DNA of 64,000 nucleotides from Candidatus Bathycorpusculum acetigenes (GCA_009781675.1 WQVG01000002.1:62001-126000); one strand, 5' to 3'; counted from the stretch's first letter, positions 21,101 to 31,342 are shown. Made by a program: numbers and translations. The notes: generated from the sequence alone by a model not told the origin.

Positions 21101-21982
21101 CCTTTCGGACTTACAATACAACCACCAAACACAGCGTCTCCAACAGTTTCAATCCTTGTTTTGCTGGATTTCCCTTTCGGACTATTGTAACGAGATAGAA
21201 CAGATTATACTCACACCGGTTTCAATCCTTGTTTTGCTGGATTTCCCTTTCGGACGAGGCATGACTGTCCTATCATGTATAAGAAACTTGTTTCAATCCT
21301 TGTTTTGCTGGATTTCCCTTTCGGACTAGCGGCCAGCGCGGCATTGCCAAGAGTCAGGTCCAGAGTTTCAATCCTTGTTTTGCTGGATTTCCCTTTCGGA
21401 CTGTAGACGACGAGCACGAAGATTATCATACTGAGGTTTCAATCCTTGTTTTGCTGGATTTCCCTTTCGGACTGGAGCAATCAACAGAGTTAGTGCGAGG
21501 GGGGTTTAGTTTCAATCCTTGTTTTGCTGGATTTCCCTTTCGGACTCTATTAACTACTATACAAAAAAGCATAGATCCGTAGATGTTTCAATCCTTGTTT
21601 TGCTGGATTTCCCTTTCGGACCTGCTTATCAGCGTTCTATGACTCAACTTAAGGAGTTTCAATCCTTGTTTTGCTGGATTTCCCTTTCGGACCAAGAACC
21701 ATAGCGGCTAATGCCGCATTCCCGAGAGTGTTTCAATCCTTGTTTTGCTGGATTTCCCTTTCGGACATGGGCACTCCAAGATCGTCCTTTCGAACTTCTG
21801 TTTCAATCCTTGTTTTGCTGGATTTCCCTTTCGGACCTGGAGGAATATAACTACGCATCGGGCATAACCTCGGTTTCAATCCTTGTTTTGCTGGATTTCC
21901 CTTTCGGACGCTATTTTCGCCGCCATAACGCGCAAACAACCGGTTGTTTCAATCCTTGTTTTGCTGGATTTCCCTTTCGGAC
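18118..21982 (-). CRISPR. CRISPR array, about 53 repeats / 52 spacers; repeat (+ strand) GTTTCAATCCTTGTTTTGCTGGATTTCCCTTTCGGAC
   Basis: 37-nt near-perfect repeats, unique 33-50 nt spacers. Minus-strand repeat ends ATTGAAAC (typical 5' handle). Degenerate repeats at low-coordinate end, AT-rich leader at 21983-22140 next to cas4. Confidence 0.99.
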
Positions 21983-22140
21983 AGCCACATTTTTGTTGGT
22001 TATTTTACATTTTAAGGCCGTTTATCAGGCGCTTTTAGGGATAAATATTGTTGTCTTTCGTTTATTGGTCCCTTTATAAGGATAGACCCTTAATTCCTAT
22101 TTAGCTAATAATTAAATCTATTGTAAATATGTTTTATGTT
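21983..22140 (-). promoter_or_regulatory. CRISPR leader
   Basis: AT-rich segment between the conserved end of the array and cas4; contains CTTATAAAGG on minus strand. Confidence 0.75.
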
Positions 22141-22146
22141 TTCAGC

Positions 22147-22686
22147 TTATGGACAAATTTTTCGGTAGCAACAGTTTGGGCAACGGTTATCACGTTTTGA
22201 ATATGGCATATCACCTGAAATTATTGTGTGGTTTGTTTTTTGGAGCATACGTAAGGCAATTTGTTTAATTTTTTCATTAATGTATACAGGCACTTCTACT
22301 CTTTCCGTTTTATTAAAAACTACAATCGCCTTGTTGACCTTTTTTCCGGTGTTTTCTTCTGCTAAAATAGCCAGTAACCCGAGTTGAGTTTTTATTGTCG
22401 GACCTATTAGAATATAATCAGAATATTTACGTTCTATTATCAGAATTTCTTTATCTGTCTCTATAGCTTCGTCAATTTTCCCTGAGAACGAATATTTTCT
22501 TGAGTAAAGGAGCCGTTCTGTCTGCTTGATACCGTCTAAGTGGTTTATTTTGTAGTTTTTGTTAGTGGTTGAATATCTGCTGTGAAAAGCGCGACCAGAT
22601 TGAACAGTACCGCGTTTGTCTTCTCTTTGCTCTATACCGAGCACTAACTGAAAGTAGGTGAATCTTGGACAGAATGCATGTTCCAC
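22147..22686 (-). CDS. cas4: CRISPR-associated exonuclease Cas4
   Basis: EHAFCPRFTYFQLV and CPNCCYRKIC cysteine motif; position next to cas1/cas2. Confidence 0.93.
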   Translation of the reverse strand: MEHAFCPRFTYFQLVLGIEQREDKRGTVQSGRAFHSRYSTTNKNYKINHLDGIKQTERLLYSRKYSFSGKIDEAIETDKEILIIERKYSDYILIGPTIKTQLGLLAILAEENTGKKVNKAIVVFNKTERVEVPVYINEKIKQIALRMLQKTNHTIISGDMPYSKRDNRCPNCCYRKICP

Positions 22687-22712
22687 TGCATTTGTTACAG
22701 TAATGCACTTAC

Positions 22713-23009
22713 TCAGAGAACCATACTCTCCAATTCATTAGTTACATATTCTTTGTCAAATCCGTGACCGATAATAGTAACTTTTCCAAAGCAGTTCTGG
22801 CATGCTAAAATAAGATATACCGATTCAGTTTCCTCTGTTATCCGTTTGAGATTTTCTATTAGGTCTTTTTTCTGTTGGGAAGATAAAGAACCACAGAAAA
22901 CACTCTTCTGTATACGAACAAATCCTATGTTTTTTAGTGTCTGAATGGTATGTGTTCGGGTTTTGTTGTCAGAAATGTCGTAAACGGCATAGTACATGTT
23001 TTTCTTCAC
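22713..23009 (-). CDS. cas2: CRISPR-associated endoribonuclease Cas2
   Basis: MYYAVYDISDNKTRTHTIQTLKNIGFVRIQKSVFCG. Confidence 0.96.
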   Translation of the reverse strand: MKKNMYYAVYDISDNKTRTHTIQTLKNIGFVRIQKSVFCGSLSSQQKKDLIENLKRITEETESVYLILACQNCFGKVTIIGHGFDKEYVTNELESMVL

Positions 23010-23011
23010 AT

Positions 23012-23965
23012 TCAGGTCTCCTTTACGAATATAGCCATTATTTTTCTGCAGTAAAGCCAGCTTTCTTTTTCTACAGTATCAGATGCATCCTGCATGTATG
23101 CGGTAATCACCGCTTTTCGTCCTTCTTTAGATAGGAAAACACCTAACGGTGCATCATCGGAAGACATGAACCAAGAGTCTTTAACTTGTTTTTTTGTAAA
23201 CAATTTCACTACAATACGATCAACTTTAGCCCTAAACAGTTCTATTAGATCAAAAACTAAAGTTGGTTTACCGTAAGAATCAGCATGATATATCCCCGCA
23301 TTTGGGTCTAAACCGCTTAGAATAACAATTTTTTCAACACTTGAATAAGTTATGCCATAAATATAATTGATAATTGCATTAAATTTATCCTGAGCAGGTT
23401 GCCTACTTCTTTCTTTGAAAGCATACTTTTTAGGAAGAATCGAGGAGACTGCGGAAAAATACTCAGCGGCCGCAAAGCCTTCAATTCCCAAAAGGGTCTG
23501 CTTAAAAGAATGGACATATTCCAAGTCGGTTAGGCTTTTTAGGGATTTGTTTATGGCGTTTATAGAGTTGTTTATTGTTTCGTTTGGTGTCTTCCGGTTG
23601 CCCTTGAGATCAACGAGGAATTTTCTTTGTGCTCTGAGTTTATGTGTAACAATGTCTTTGGATATTTTAAACGCTGTAGGCGTGTTTTGGTGCAGATATT
23701 GTTTGCGTCGATACTCAGTTACCCTGCCGGGAGTGCTTACCCAAAATCTTCCAAAGGGTTTGCCAGACCAGTTAGCTAACACAAGTTGAATGTTTTTTTC
23801 TAAACATAGAGCAACCGCTTGGGTGCTAACCAAGGCATTGGCTGTCACTATAATGGCATCAACTTTCTCTGCGGGAATTTCGGTTTTTTCGTTTGATACT
23901 TGAATGATAAAACAGTCATGGTCTCGTTTTAATGTGCTTCCATGTTCACTTATTTCAATTATCAT
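23012..23965 (-). CDS. cas1: CRISPR-associated endonuclease Cas1
   Basis: GIEGFAAAEYFSAVS, INYIYGITYSSVEKIVILSGLDPNAGIYH, PTLVFDLIELFRAKVD. Confidence 0.97.
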   Translation of the reverse strand: MIIEISEHGSTLKRDHDCFIIQVSNEKTEIPAEKVDAIIVTANALVSTQAVALCLEKNIQLVLANWSGKPFGRFWVSTPGRVTEYRRKQYLHQNTPTAFKISKDIVTHKLRAQRKFLVDLKGNRKTPNETINNSINAINKSLKSLTDLEYVHSFKQTLLGIEGFAAAEYFSAVSSILPKKYAFKERSRQPAQDKFNAIINYIYGITYSSVEKIVILSGLDPNAGIYHADSYGKPTLVFDLIELFRAKVDRIVVKLFTKKQVKDSWFMSSDDAPLGVFLSKEGRKAVITAYMQDASDTVEKESWLYCRKIMAIFVKET

Positions 23966-24639
23966 AATGTTCGCCTTATAGTGCCAAATCCCTTTGAAAC
24001 GCTCTTGCCTAAACCGATAAAATCTGGCAGATCAACATTCAAAAAGAAACGCGCAGTAAATGCTTCAAAAGAATTCCCATGGGCACCCACACAAAAAGAA
24101 CTAAAAGATACAATAAAAGATTCAATACGATAATCCACAAAAATACCCAACCCTTTAAGACAACTCAAAGTGTTACCAACTATTATCTTTTCCAAAAATG
24201 CTTTTTGTTCTGTGCCATCACAATATTTAAACTCAGAATAATTAGCCTCATTAAGTGCAAGCCAAGGTGTCACAAAATCATAACAGCAAGACACATTACG
24301 CACATGCCAAGTTGATAAATCTAATTCTTGACTGTGAACCCTAAAACTGCCAAGCCTTGTTGAAATATTATCTACAACAGACATCTTAGTCATGAGAATT
24401 TTGGCATAATCCTGAAAACCTAAAATCATCAAGTCATCCTTAACCCGTTTATATTGAATCAATGGATAATGATAAGACCGCTCCGAATGATGATGAAACT
24501 CTGCGTCATCAACAAAGAGACTGCCAAGAAATCCGCGAAGTTTAACAGACGAAATATAGTTCTGATCAGGAACATTAAGCTTAACTCTACAAACTTTAAT
24601 CACATCCGCACTCTGTTGAACCGCTTTCTCAGTACTCAT
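23962..24639 (-). CDS. cas6: CRISPR endoribonuclease Cas6
   Basis: C-terminal glycine-rich DFIGLGKSVSKGFGTIRRTL; cas operon context. Confidence 0.88.
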   Translation of the reverse strand: MSTEKAVQQSADVIKVCRVKLNVPDQNYISSVKLRGFLGSLFVDDAEFHHHSERSYHYPLIQYKRVKDDLMILGFQDYAKILMTKMSVVDNISTRLGSFRVHSQELDLSTWHVRNVSCCYDFVTPWLALNEANYSEFKYCDGTEQKAFLEKIIVGNTLSCLKGLGIFVDYRIESFIVSFSSFCVGAHGNSFEAFTARFFLNVDLPDFIGLGKSVSKGFGTIRRTL

Positions 24640-26915
24640 TCATTTTTCACCCATTTATCCAATCCTATTTTTGGATCGTACACACAGTCAAGAGCCTCTT
24701 TTTTAGGCAATAAAATATTCATATCAAGCAATTCTTCATCAAGCATGGCTTCTAAACCATTAATTTTTTTAAGAGAACGAGGCAACTGAGCCACATATCG
24801 TGTATAGAGTTTCTGAGTCTTAATTGCATTTGAAGACAAAAACTGTTGCCTGACTTCATCATAGTCTTGGAGTTTGGGCACAAAAAGCGGATCACCCAAC
24901 TGAGAGGGCAAAGCATTCTTTTTAACAAAATCCCAAACAGCATCAAAATTTAGCCCTCGCATCTTACCATCTAGTTCTTTAGATAGGTTTTTGTTTCTCA
25001 AATTTTCAGCTGAGACCGTTTTATAGTAATCAGGTAATGCCGCATAGAGAGCTATTGAGGAATTAAGTTTAGGAATAAGTATTTTGGATTCTTCTACTTC
25101 AAGTTCACTGTAGGGTTTATAATCAGCGTCAACTCTAAAAACTGTGAGCATCGGATCACTGCATTCACCCTCACGACTAAGGCGCCCCATAGCCTGCACA
25201 ATATTATCCAAAGGTGCCAACTCTCTATACATACGACTAAAACTCACATCCACACCAGCCTCTAAAACCTGCGTCGAAACCACCGTTACAGGTTCCTTAC
25301 CCTGAAGTTTTTCTTGAATAATATTACGCCTATCACATTTTCGTATACCTGAAGATAAATAATGCACATCAGGTTTGAGTACAGATAATTGTTTAAAGAA
25401 ATTCACGGCTTTTCGACGGGTATTAAATAGAAATAAAGTACGCTCATCAACCCCAAGCCGCGCAACTTCGCCGGCGTCTAAAGTATCCCTATATTCTATT
25501 TGTTTTACAGTCATTTGCATATATGTTTCTTCGAACTCTTTGTGAGTTTTCAGTGTGGACAAGTTTTGCAGTTCATCAGGTATAGTAGCACTAACCAAAA
25601 GTATTTTTGTGTTATATTTTATGGTAAGTGTTTTTAGTAAAGCTATGATGTTTGGGAGTAAAACCTTAGGTATTGTCTGAACTTCATCAATTATCAGAAA
25701 GGAATTTTTAAAGGATAACAATTTTTGCTTATCGGCAGGCCTATTTGAATAGAGCACCATTAGCAACCTTTGAGTTGTAGTGATGATTAATTGTTTGTTG
25801 AAAGATTCACGATCGAAATATTCTTTAGTTTTGAAAAATTCATGGTCCTCAGTGTCTTCAATGTCAACATCGAACATGACACTATGATCCGTTGATTGCC
25901 TCTTTTCAAGCAGATTACCAGTAAATTCATGATTATAAACTAGCACCTTCTCAGCATCGTCGTGATTAATAACTGAATCAGCGTATTTTGTGCTAAAGAG
26001 CTTGCCTTCGAAATCATCAGTGAGCGCTAGTAGAGGAGAGAAATAAAAAACCCTCTCAAAACGGTGAGTATCTGAAAGTTTATTGACGATATCTAGAAAC
26101 AGTTTTGTTTTACCTATACCAGTGGGTGCCTTGAGGATTGCTAGATTATCTTGAAAACTATTTTTTGAGAGGATATATTCTTGGAAATTCATTCTAACAT
26201 CGGATAATCGAGAGCATTTTCTTACCAGCACACTTGTGTTAAAATTGATGTTAAAGGCAGGTGATGACCAGTCAAAAAAACTGCCTCGATCAGCTTGAAT
26301 AAGAGCTGAGAATACAGAAGAAAAATCCAAAAACTCCAAAACACAATCACCCTCAGCAATAAAATCCATTTCACTTTGGGGTATTTTCTTAAACCTACGT
26401 AAACATTTATCCCAAGCTAAACCTTTGAATTCTTCACGGTCACTAACCATCTGGCTAAAACGTTGCAAGTTGTCATAGGTACCATTATGACTTTTTTCAA
26501 AACATAACCCTGACTTATCAATGTATTCTAGGCTTTTAGTGAACTGGACAAGTTTTGAGTGATGCCCCGCCACGGCAAAAAGTGCTTGTTTTTGGGAACG
26601 TTTGGATAAAGTTGCGATATTAAGTAGCGTATTAACTGCTAAGGCTGAAAAAATTGCATGCGCCCTAATATAGTCACGATTAATTTGCCCAGTTAAAAAA
26701 AGAAGCTGATAATAGGGGTTAAGTTTACCAATATCATGAAGCAAACCAGCATAAAATGCAGCATCGTCCAAACCCAAACTTATAGTTAACTCTCGGGCTA
26801 TTTGAGCCGTTTTTAGAGAATGCTCAAGCAACCCTGAGTTATTCATAGAATTCTTGGGGCGGGCCCAAAATTCAGATTCATTGATCATATTTAAGTCTCC
26901 AACTAGAAGAGACAC
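24636..26915 (-). CDS. cas3: CRISPR helicase/nuclease Cas3 (HD + helicase)
   Basis: HD motif LLHDIGKLNPYYQ; APTGIGKTKLF Walker A; DEVQTIP; QAMGRLSREGE. Confidence 0.95.
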   Translation of the reverse strand: MSLLVGDLNMINESEFWARPKNSMNNSGLLEHSLKTAQIARELTISLGLDDAAFYAGLLHDIGKLNPYYQLLFLTGQINRDYIRAHAIFSALAVNTLLNIATLSKRSQKQALFAVAGHHSKLVQFTKSLEYIDKSGLCFEKSHNGTYDNLQRFSQMVSDREEFKGLAWDKCLRRFKKIPQSEMDFIAEGDCVLEFLDFSSVFSALIQADRGSFFDWSSPAFNINFNTSVLVRKCSRLSDVRMNFQEYILSKNSFQDNLAILKAPTGIGKTKLFLDIVNKLSDTHRFERVFYFSPLLALTDDFEGKLFSTKYADSVINHDDAEKVLVYNHEFTGNLLEKRQSTDHSVMFDVDIEDTEDHEFFKTKEYFDRESFNKQLIITTTQRLLMVLYSNRPADKQKLLSFKNSFLIIDEVQTIPKVLLPNIIALLKTLTIKYNTKILLVSATIPDELQNLSTLKTHKEFEETYMQMTVKQIEYRDTLDAGEVARLGVDERTLFLFNTRRKAVNFFKQLSVLKPDVHYLSSGIRKCDRRNIIQEKLQGKEPVTVVSTQVLEAGVDVSFSRMYRELAPLDNIVQAMGRLSREGECSDPMLTVFRVDADYKPYSELEVEESKILIPKLNSSIALYAALPDYYKTVSAENLRNKNLSKELDGKMRGLNFDAVWDFVKKNALPSQLGDPLFVPKLQDYDEVRQQFLSSNAIKTQKLYTRYVAQLPRSLKKINGLEAMLDEELLDMNILLPKKEALDCVYDPKIGLDKWVKNE

Positions 26916-27670
26916 AAAACTTGATTTGAACCATCTATAGAGTAAAATTTGGTCAGGGATAGAGGGGAGTCATAATTTGTAATGTACAAAACAGAAGTTT
27001 TACCGTTTTCAGGAATGGGGATATAGTGACGCAGTACTGCCCTCTTTAATGAGCCTTCGGCAACATAAAGATGCAAATGCCGCTCAACCAATACCTTAGC
27101 TGGAAAATCAGGATGCTTGGCAAAATCGATTCCAGATTTGCTATCCTTTGACTCCATGACTTCATCTAAAACCACAGTAGAAACAAGCGTGTCTTCAGGA
27201 TCAACCGTTTTAACACTGGAGATTTCTCTAGATCGTTGAATTCTTGCGGGACAATATGCATGTCCAAGCATCGGTGAGAACACAAAGTTGTTAGTCTTTA
27301 GTTTATCAATCAAGATTTGGTTTACTTCATCAGTTGACTTTACATAGATTGTGTATTTGGGATTGATGAGTAGTTCAGTTTTGTAGGGTTTAGTTTTGTC
27401 TTCTTTAAGTGAGCGATGGTTTGTGAAAAAGGTACATTTGGAGGTTTGGTTGTTAACTTGAATTCCTACAGTAGTCTTCTCTAGCAGATCAAGATAACCT
27501 TCACTGTATAGGCGGTCAAATGAGTTTGATCGTTTGATTCCAAGCAGAGCACCTAACAGGCCTATCAGAGCACTTTTAGACGGTATGACAGTTACTGTCT
27601 GGTTGGTTGTCACTGATGGGTCTTTGAAGGCTGCAAAGTCTCCTTCAAGGTCGAAGGAGACTATACTCAA
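26903..27670 (-). CDS. cas5: Cas5 (type I-B)
   Basis: SFDLEGDFAAFKDPSVTTNQTVTVIPSKSALIGLLGALLG. Confidence 0.93.
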   Translation of the reverse strand: MSIVSFDLEGDFAAFKDPSVTTNQTVTVIPSKSALIGLLGALLGIKRSNSFDRLYSEGYLDLLEKTTVGIQVNNQTSKCTFFTNHRSLKEDKTKPYKTELLINPKYTIYVKSTDEVNQILIDKLKTNNFVFSPMLGHAYCPARIQRSREISSVKTVDPEDTLVSTVVLDEVMESKDSKSGIDFAKHPDFPAKVLVERHLHLYVAEGSLKRAVLRHYIPIPENGKTSVLYITNYDSPLSLTKFYSIDGSNQVLCLF

Positions 27671-28683
27671 CTATTGGCCACCTCAACAGGCTCTTCTGTT
27701 CTGATCAACTCGACCTGGATACCAAGTGCTTTAATGTCTGCCTCGAGTTGCTGGGTATCTTTGAGCAGATCTTTACAGGATGCTAAGCGTATTTTTTTGA
27801 CTTTCTCCTTACGGGTTTTGAGTGCCTCAAGCAACTTTGTGAATTTTAGGGGGGATGCTGTTAAGCTACTGGCTTTGCCTTTGAGTGCTGAATCTTCTTC
27901 CACCAAGATGGGCAAGTCATTATAGATGGATCCGTCATAGGTTACCTCCAAAAGAAATACACTCCTCTGAGGGAATTTGGATCGGGTGATTAAAGCATTA
28001 GTTCCCTCCCAAAGGCTGGGAAGCAACTTACTCTCTGCGTTATTAAAGCTCTCCACGACATCAGCGTCTTCTAAGTAACCCCCAAGGTTGGTTGGATTAA
28101 TGGCACCCTGTATCTTAATCAGAGCGTAATCTATTGAATAGAATTTCCCAAATGTGCTGAATTGTTTTTGCCCTTCATCATCTGACGAGTCACCCTTTTT
28201 CTCTTTACCTACAAACCGACCTGAGATCATAGGGTTCAAAACTTGTACTTGATTAACACTTCGACCTATGGCAAACTGTACTGGACCAGTTAACTTGTGG
28301 GAACTTCCTCCGCCACCTTTATCTGATCGGATAGTAACTAAGCCCCCAAATAACGGAACATCAAAAGTTTTAACAGCTAAACCCTTTATGGCATCATTAA
28401 AGTTGTTACCAAGAATTTCTTTAGCTCTCTTATCGGCCGTAACCGGTGTGCCTTCGTCTCCAAAGTCGACAAATAATTTGACATTATATCTATTTTTTGC
28501 ATAGTCACGGATTGTCCGTTTAATTCGCACATCAGTAACAATTATAGTTCCATCAGACATCAAACGGGGTTGATTTTCAAAGCCTGGGTCACCATTTGGG
28601 TTCTGTCTAGATTCATAATAGAATAATAATTCTTTTTTGAATTTTTTTAATTCAGGTTGCTTATTTGCTGTCATATTTGTCAC
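27667..28683 (-). CDS. cas7: Cas7 (type I-B, Csh2-like)
   Basis: YYESRQNPNGDPGFENQPR, TDVRIKRTIRDY, PLFGG motifs. Confidence 0.95.
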   Translation of the reverse strand: MTNMTANKQPELKKFKKELLFYYESRQNPNGDPGFENQPRLMSDGTIIVTDVRIKRTIRDYAKNRYNVKLFVDFGDEGTPVTADKRAKEILGNNFNDAIKGLAVKTFDVPLFGGLVTIRSDKGGGGSSHKLTGPVQFAIGRSVNQVQVLNPMISGRFVGKEKKGDSSDDEGQKQFSTFGKFYSIDYALIKIQGAINPTNLGGYLEDADVVESFNNAESKLLPSLWEGTNALITRSKFPQRSVFLLEVTYDGSIYNDLPILVEEDSALKGKASSLTASPLKFTKLLEALKTRKEKVKKIRLASCKDLLKDTQQLEADIKALGIQVELIRTEEPVEVANS

Positions 28684-30507
28684 CTAAGTTAAATTTTCAA
28701 AAACACCCTTGTAGAAGAAGTAAGAGAAGTCTTCATAAGCTTGGGCATCAGCTATTTCTTCTTTAGCTAAGTCATTTTTTATGGATTGGCCTATAGCATC
28801 AGTATCGGTTTTGGATAGGGATAAACCGATACAGACTCGTTGATAAACAAATCGAAGGCGTTCGCGGTCGTATTTGGAATAAGTTAAAATGTCTTTGGTC
28901 GAGTTATTTAATTCTTTTTCGGTTCGTTTAAATTTTATGTATTTCCCGGCGATAATACCGATTTTATATGCATATTCTTCATTTTTATTCATGAGCGACC
29001 CACATTCATTTTTAGTTAATAGCTCTAAACAAAACTGTGATTTATCAAAAAATTCAGCTGGTTTCTTTTTTGATTGACTTATTATTCCCGTTATCCAATC
29101 CCACATGTAACTATGAAGGATGCAGGTAAAACGCTGAATCAAAAAATGGCGGTCAAAATAAGTGCCGTTCATAAAGTGTCTTATGGCGGTAATATAATCT
29201 GCCCAAATAATGTCTCTGCTGGTTTCTATTATAAGCGACTCTAATGCCAGATGACTTTTAGAGCTATCCTTTACACGGTCGATCATTTTTTTCATTTGAT
29301 CCATCGTTAGATTTTCATCTAGTAACACTTCGAGTTTAGCTTGTGCTCTTTTAGTGCATATAATCTTTAGAGATGATTGATGTGGCACAGTGGCCGTATA
29401 GAGTTTAGATAAAGAGGTATAGTTGCTACGTAACTGATCGTAGATGCCTGAACCTTTTGCATTAAAATTTAGTGAAGGGTCCGGTAGGTAAAGGAAATAC
29501 CAGTCTAAACCAGCTATTCGGATTACCCCATCTGGTGGTAGATTAATCTTAGAAAAAGATTCATTACCTACACCCAAGTTTTGATAGAATTCTTGACCAG
29601 TTTTACAGTTTAAGGTAAATGCTTTGTCATCAAAAGAAAAGAATTTGGCATCTATAGTGGGTTTTGTAGGATAAGCCGTTGCTAAATTCCCAAAGCAGTC
29701 CTCAAACGGTTCGCCTATACGGGCTTCTTCGGGGCTTCGATACTCGACTTTTCCCTGGGACATAAGCGGAAATGGTAAGACTACTAATCGGAAGGAAAAT
29801 CGGCTAAATTTATGGAGTTCTTCAAAGACTATTTTCTCCTTCCAAAAAGAAAGAAAGGCATCACAAACCGCTAGAAACACCTTAGAGGATAATGCACCCT
29901 CGGAAGTGACAACCCCAGCTTCTTTGTAGACCTCAAAGAGCAACTTGTCGCCAACAAAATAACTTTGCGCATCCAACCTCAAAGACAAGAAATCAACTGG
30001 AGATATGATAATGGGTTCTTTGCTGTTTTCAAAGTTATATGCATATTCGTACGTTTTTTTCTGGTTACCAGTTATGGAGAGTAATAATTTATTTTTCTCA
30101 TATTTTCCATAGAATTCTATATATGGTTTCTTAGAGTTTGCGCCAGTTCGTCTATTGGGCAAACCTACTGCGATGAGGTTATTTGAAGGCATGGATAATG
30201 GTTTTTGAAAATAGGTCCGAGGGTCGTTAGGCTTTGGGTTTTCCCCGTAGTATTCTAAAGTTTTGGGATCTATTCTGATAGTAACAGCATCAGCAAAATT
30301 AACAAAAATTTTCTTTATTGGAACGTTGCTACCAATGTCGCCTCCCTCAGATGCTTTATTTTTCAGGTATAATTCATACGCAAGCAACACCACAACCTCC
30401 AATCTGATTATACAATTCTCCATACAAAAGATAGGCAAAGATATTAATAAATTTAATGGAAAATTTTTTAAACCTCTGACAAAAACTGCAAGAAACATAC
30501 AAAACAT
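28684..30507 (-). CDS. cas8b: Cas8b large subunit (type I-B); true start probably near 30390-30423
   Basis: Size and position at head of cas7-cas5-cas3 operon; SD GGAGGT before an internal GTG/TTG cluster (VVLLAYELYLKNK). Confidence 0.85.
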   Translation of the reverse strand: MFCMFLAVFVRGLKNFPLNLLISLPIFCMENCIIRLEVVVLLAYELYLKNKASEGGDIGSNVPIKKIFVNFADAVTIRIDPKTLEYYGENPKPNDPRTYFQKPLSMPSNNLIAVGLPNRRTGANSKKPYIEFYGKYEKNKLLLSITGNQKKTYEYAYNFENSKEPIIISPVDFLSLRLDAQSYFVGDKLLFEVYKEAGVVTSEGALSSKVFLAVCDAFLSFWKEKIVFEELHKFSRFSFRLVVLPFPLMSQGKVEYRSPEEARIGEPFEDCFGNLATAYPTKPTIDAKFFSFDDKAFTLNCKTGQEFYQNLGVGNESFSKINLPPDGVIRIAGLDWYFLYLPDPSLNFNAKGSGIYDQLRSNYTSLSKLYTATVPHQSSLKIICTKRAQAKLEVLLDENLTMDQMKKMIDRVKDSSKSHLALESLIIETSRDIIWADYITAIRHFMNGTYFDRHFLIQRFTCILHSYMWDWITGIISQSKKKPAEFFDKSQFCLELLTKNECGSLMNKNEEYAYKIGIIAGKYIKFKRTEKELNNSTKDILTYSKYDRERLRFVYQRVCIGLSLSKTDTDAIGQSIKNDLAKEEIADAQAYEDFSYFFYKGVFENLT

Positions 30508-30769
30508 TCAGAAACTATCAGAGCTCCATCAAAACGACCTTTTCACAAAATCAGGCCAGCATAATTCAATTCAAACAACGCCCTCTTCCATTCATACAAT
30601 ATACATCAAACGTTTTAACAACACATACGTGATGAAATAAAAACAGGGGATAAAAAACGCAACCAACAACAAAAACTGATAATCGAACAGAACAAAAAAT
30701 AACAGCATCAACTGTGTATAAAGCTTATAGTCAAGCCACGAGTTTAGTTACGACCAGCTAAACTATTCA

Positions 30770-30892
30770 AATTTAATCCTTATTTTGTTGGATTTTTTGG
30801 AATAACATATCAAAGGCAACGAGACAATGTTTTCCATTGTGAGGCTAATATGTAGCATTTCAATCCTTGTTTTGCTGGATTCCTTTTCGGAA
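30770..30892 (-). CRISPR. degenerate two-repeat mini-array upstream of cas8b
   Basis: AATTTAATCCTTATTTTGTTGGATTTTTTGGAA (from 30770) and ATTTCAATCCTTGTTTTGCTGGATTCCTTTTCGGAA (from 30857), same orientation as the main array. Confidence 0.85.
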
Positions 30893-31075
30893 ATCAACCC
30901 ACATCAGCAAACATCGCGACTTTATTAAATCTTGTTTTTCGTTACATCATTTCCAAATGACATAGTGAAGATAACAAAAACACCAACATTTTTGCTCCAA
31001 TTAATCAAATCAAAATGCGCAAAATAGAAATTACCAAGATGTGGCTACAGACAAACAGTAACATACATTCATAAT

Positions 31076-31342
31076 ATGGTCGTGACCCTAAAAGAAATTG
31101 AGGTTTATCTATTGACTTCCACTCCGAAACAAAACTTTTCCGGTGAACCCAATCATACACCGGGCCATGATCCGGCAGTAGTAGCAGTAAATGAGGACAG
31201 GTACATGTGTCCTGAATGCGGCAAAACGTTTACCATCAAAGACGCCGCTGTACAACATCTTCACGGTATACATCTAGAGCACTTACGCAAAGAACACCAA
31301 GAATTCCACAACAAAGACGTTGTAGGGCACCATATAAGTTAG
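31076..31342 (+). CDS. single C2H2 zinc-finger protein
   Basis: YMCPECGKTFTIKDAAVQHLHGIH. Confidence 0.75.
   Translation: MVVTLKEIEVYLLTSTPKQNFSGEPNHTPGHDPAVVAVNEDRYMCPECGKTFTIKDAAVQHLHGIHLEHLRKEHQEFHNKDVVGHHIS

Noticed and set aside
18111-21939. Many ORFs with FNPCFAGFPFRT / VRKGNPAKQGLK repeats
   Set aside because: Translations of the CRISPR repeat in six frames, not proteins
30390-30560. Seed match between mini-CRISPR spacers and the cas promoter
   Set aside because: Only 5-6 nt coincidences (AGGCAA, CCAGC) found by eye; not above chance
30508-30640. Small ORF 30263-30640 (+) near the cas promoter as a CreT-like toxin
   Set aside because: Antisense to cas8b for most of its length with no RBS
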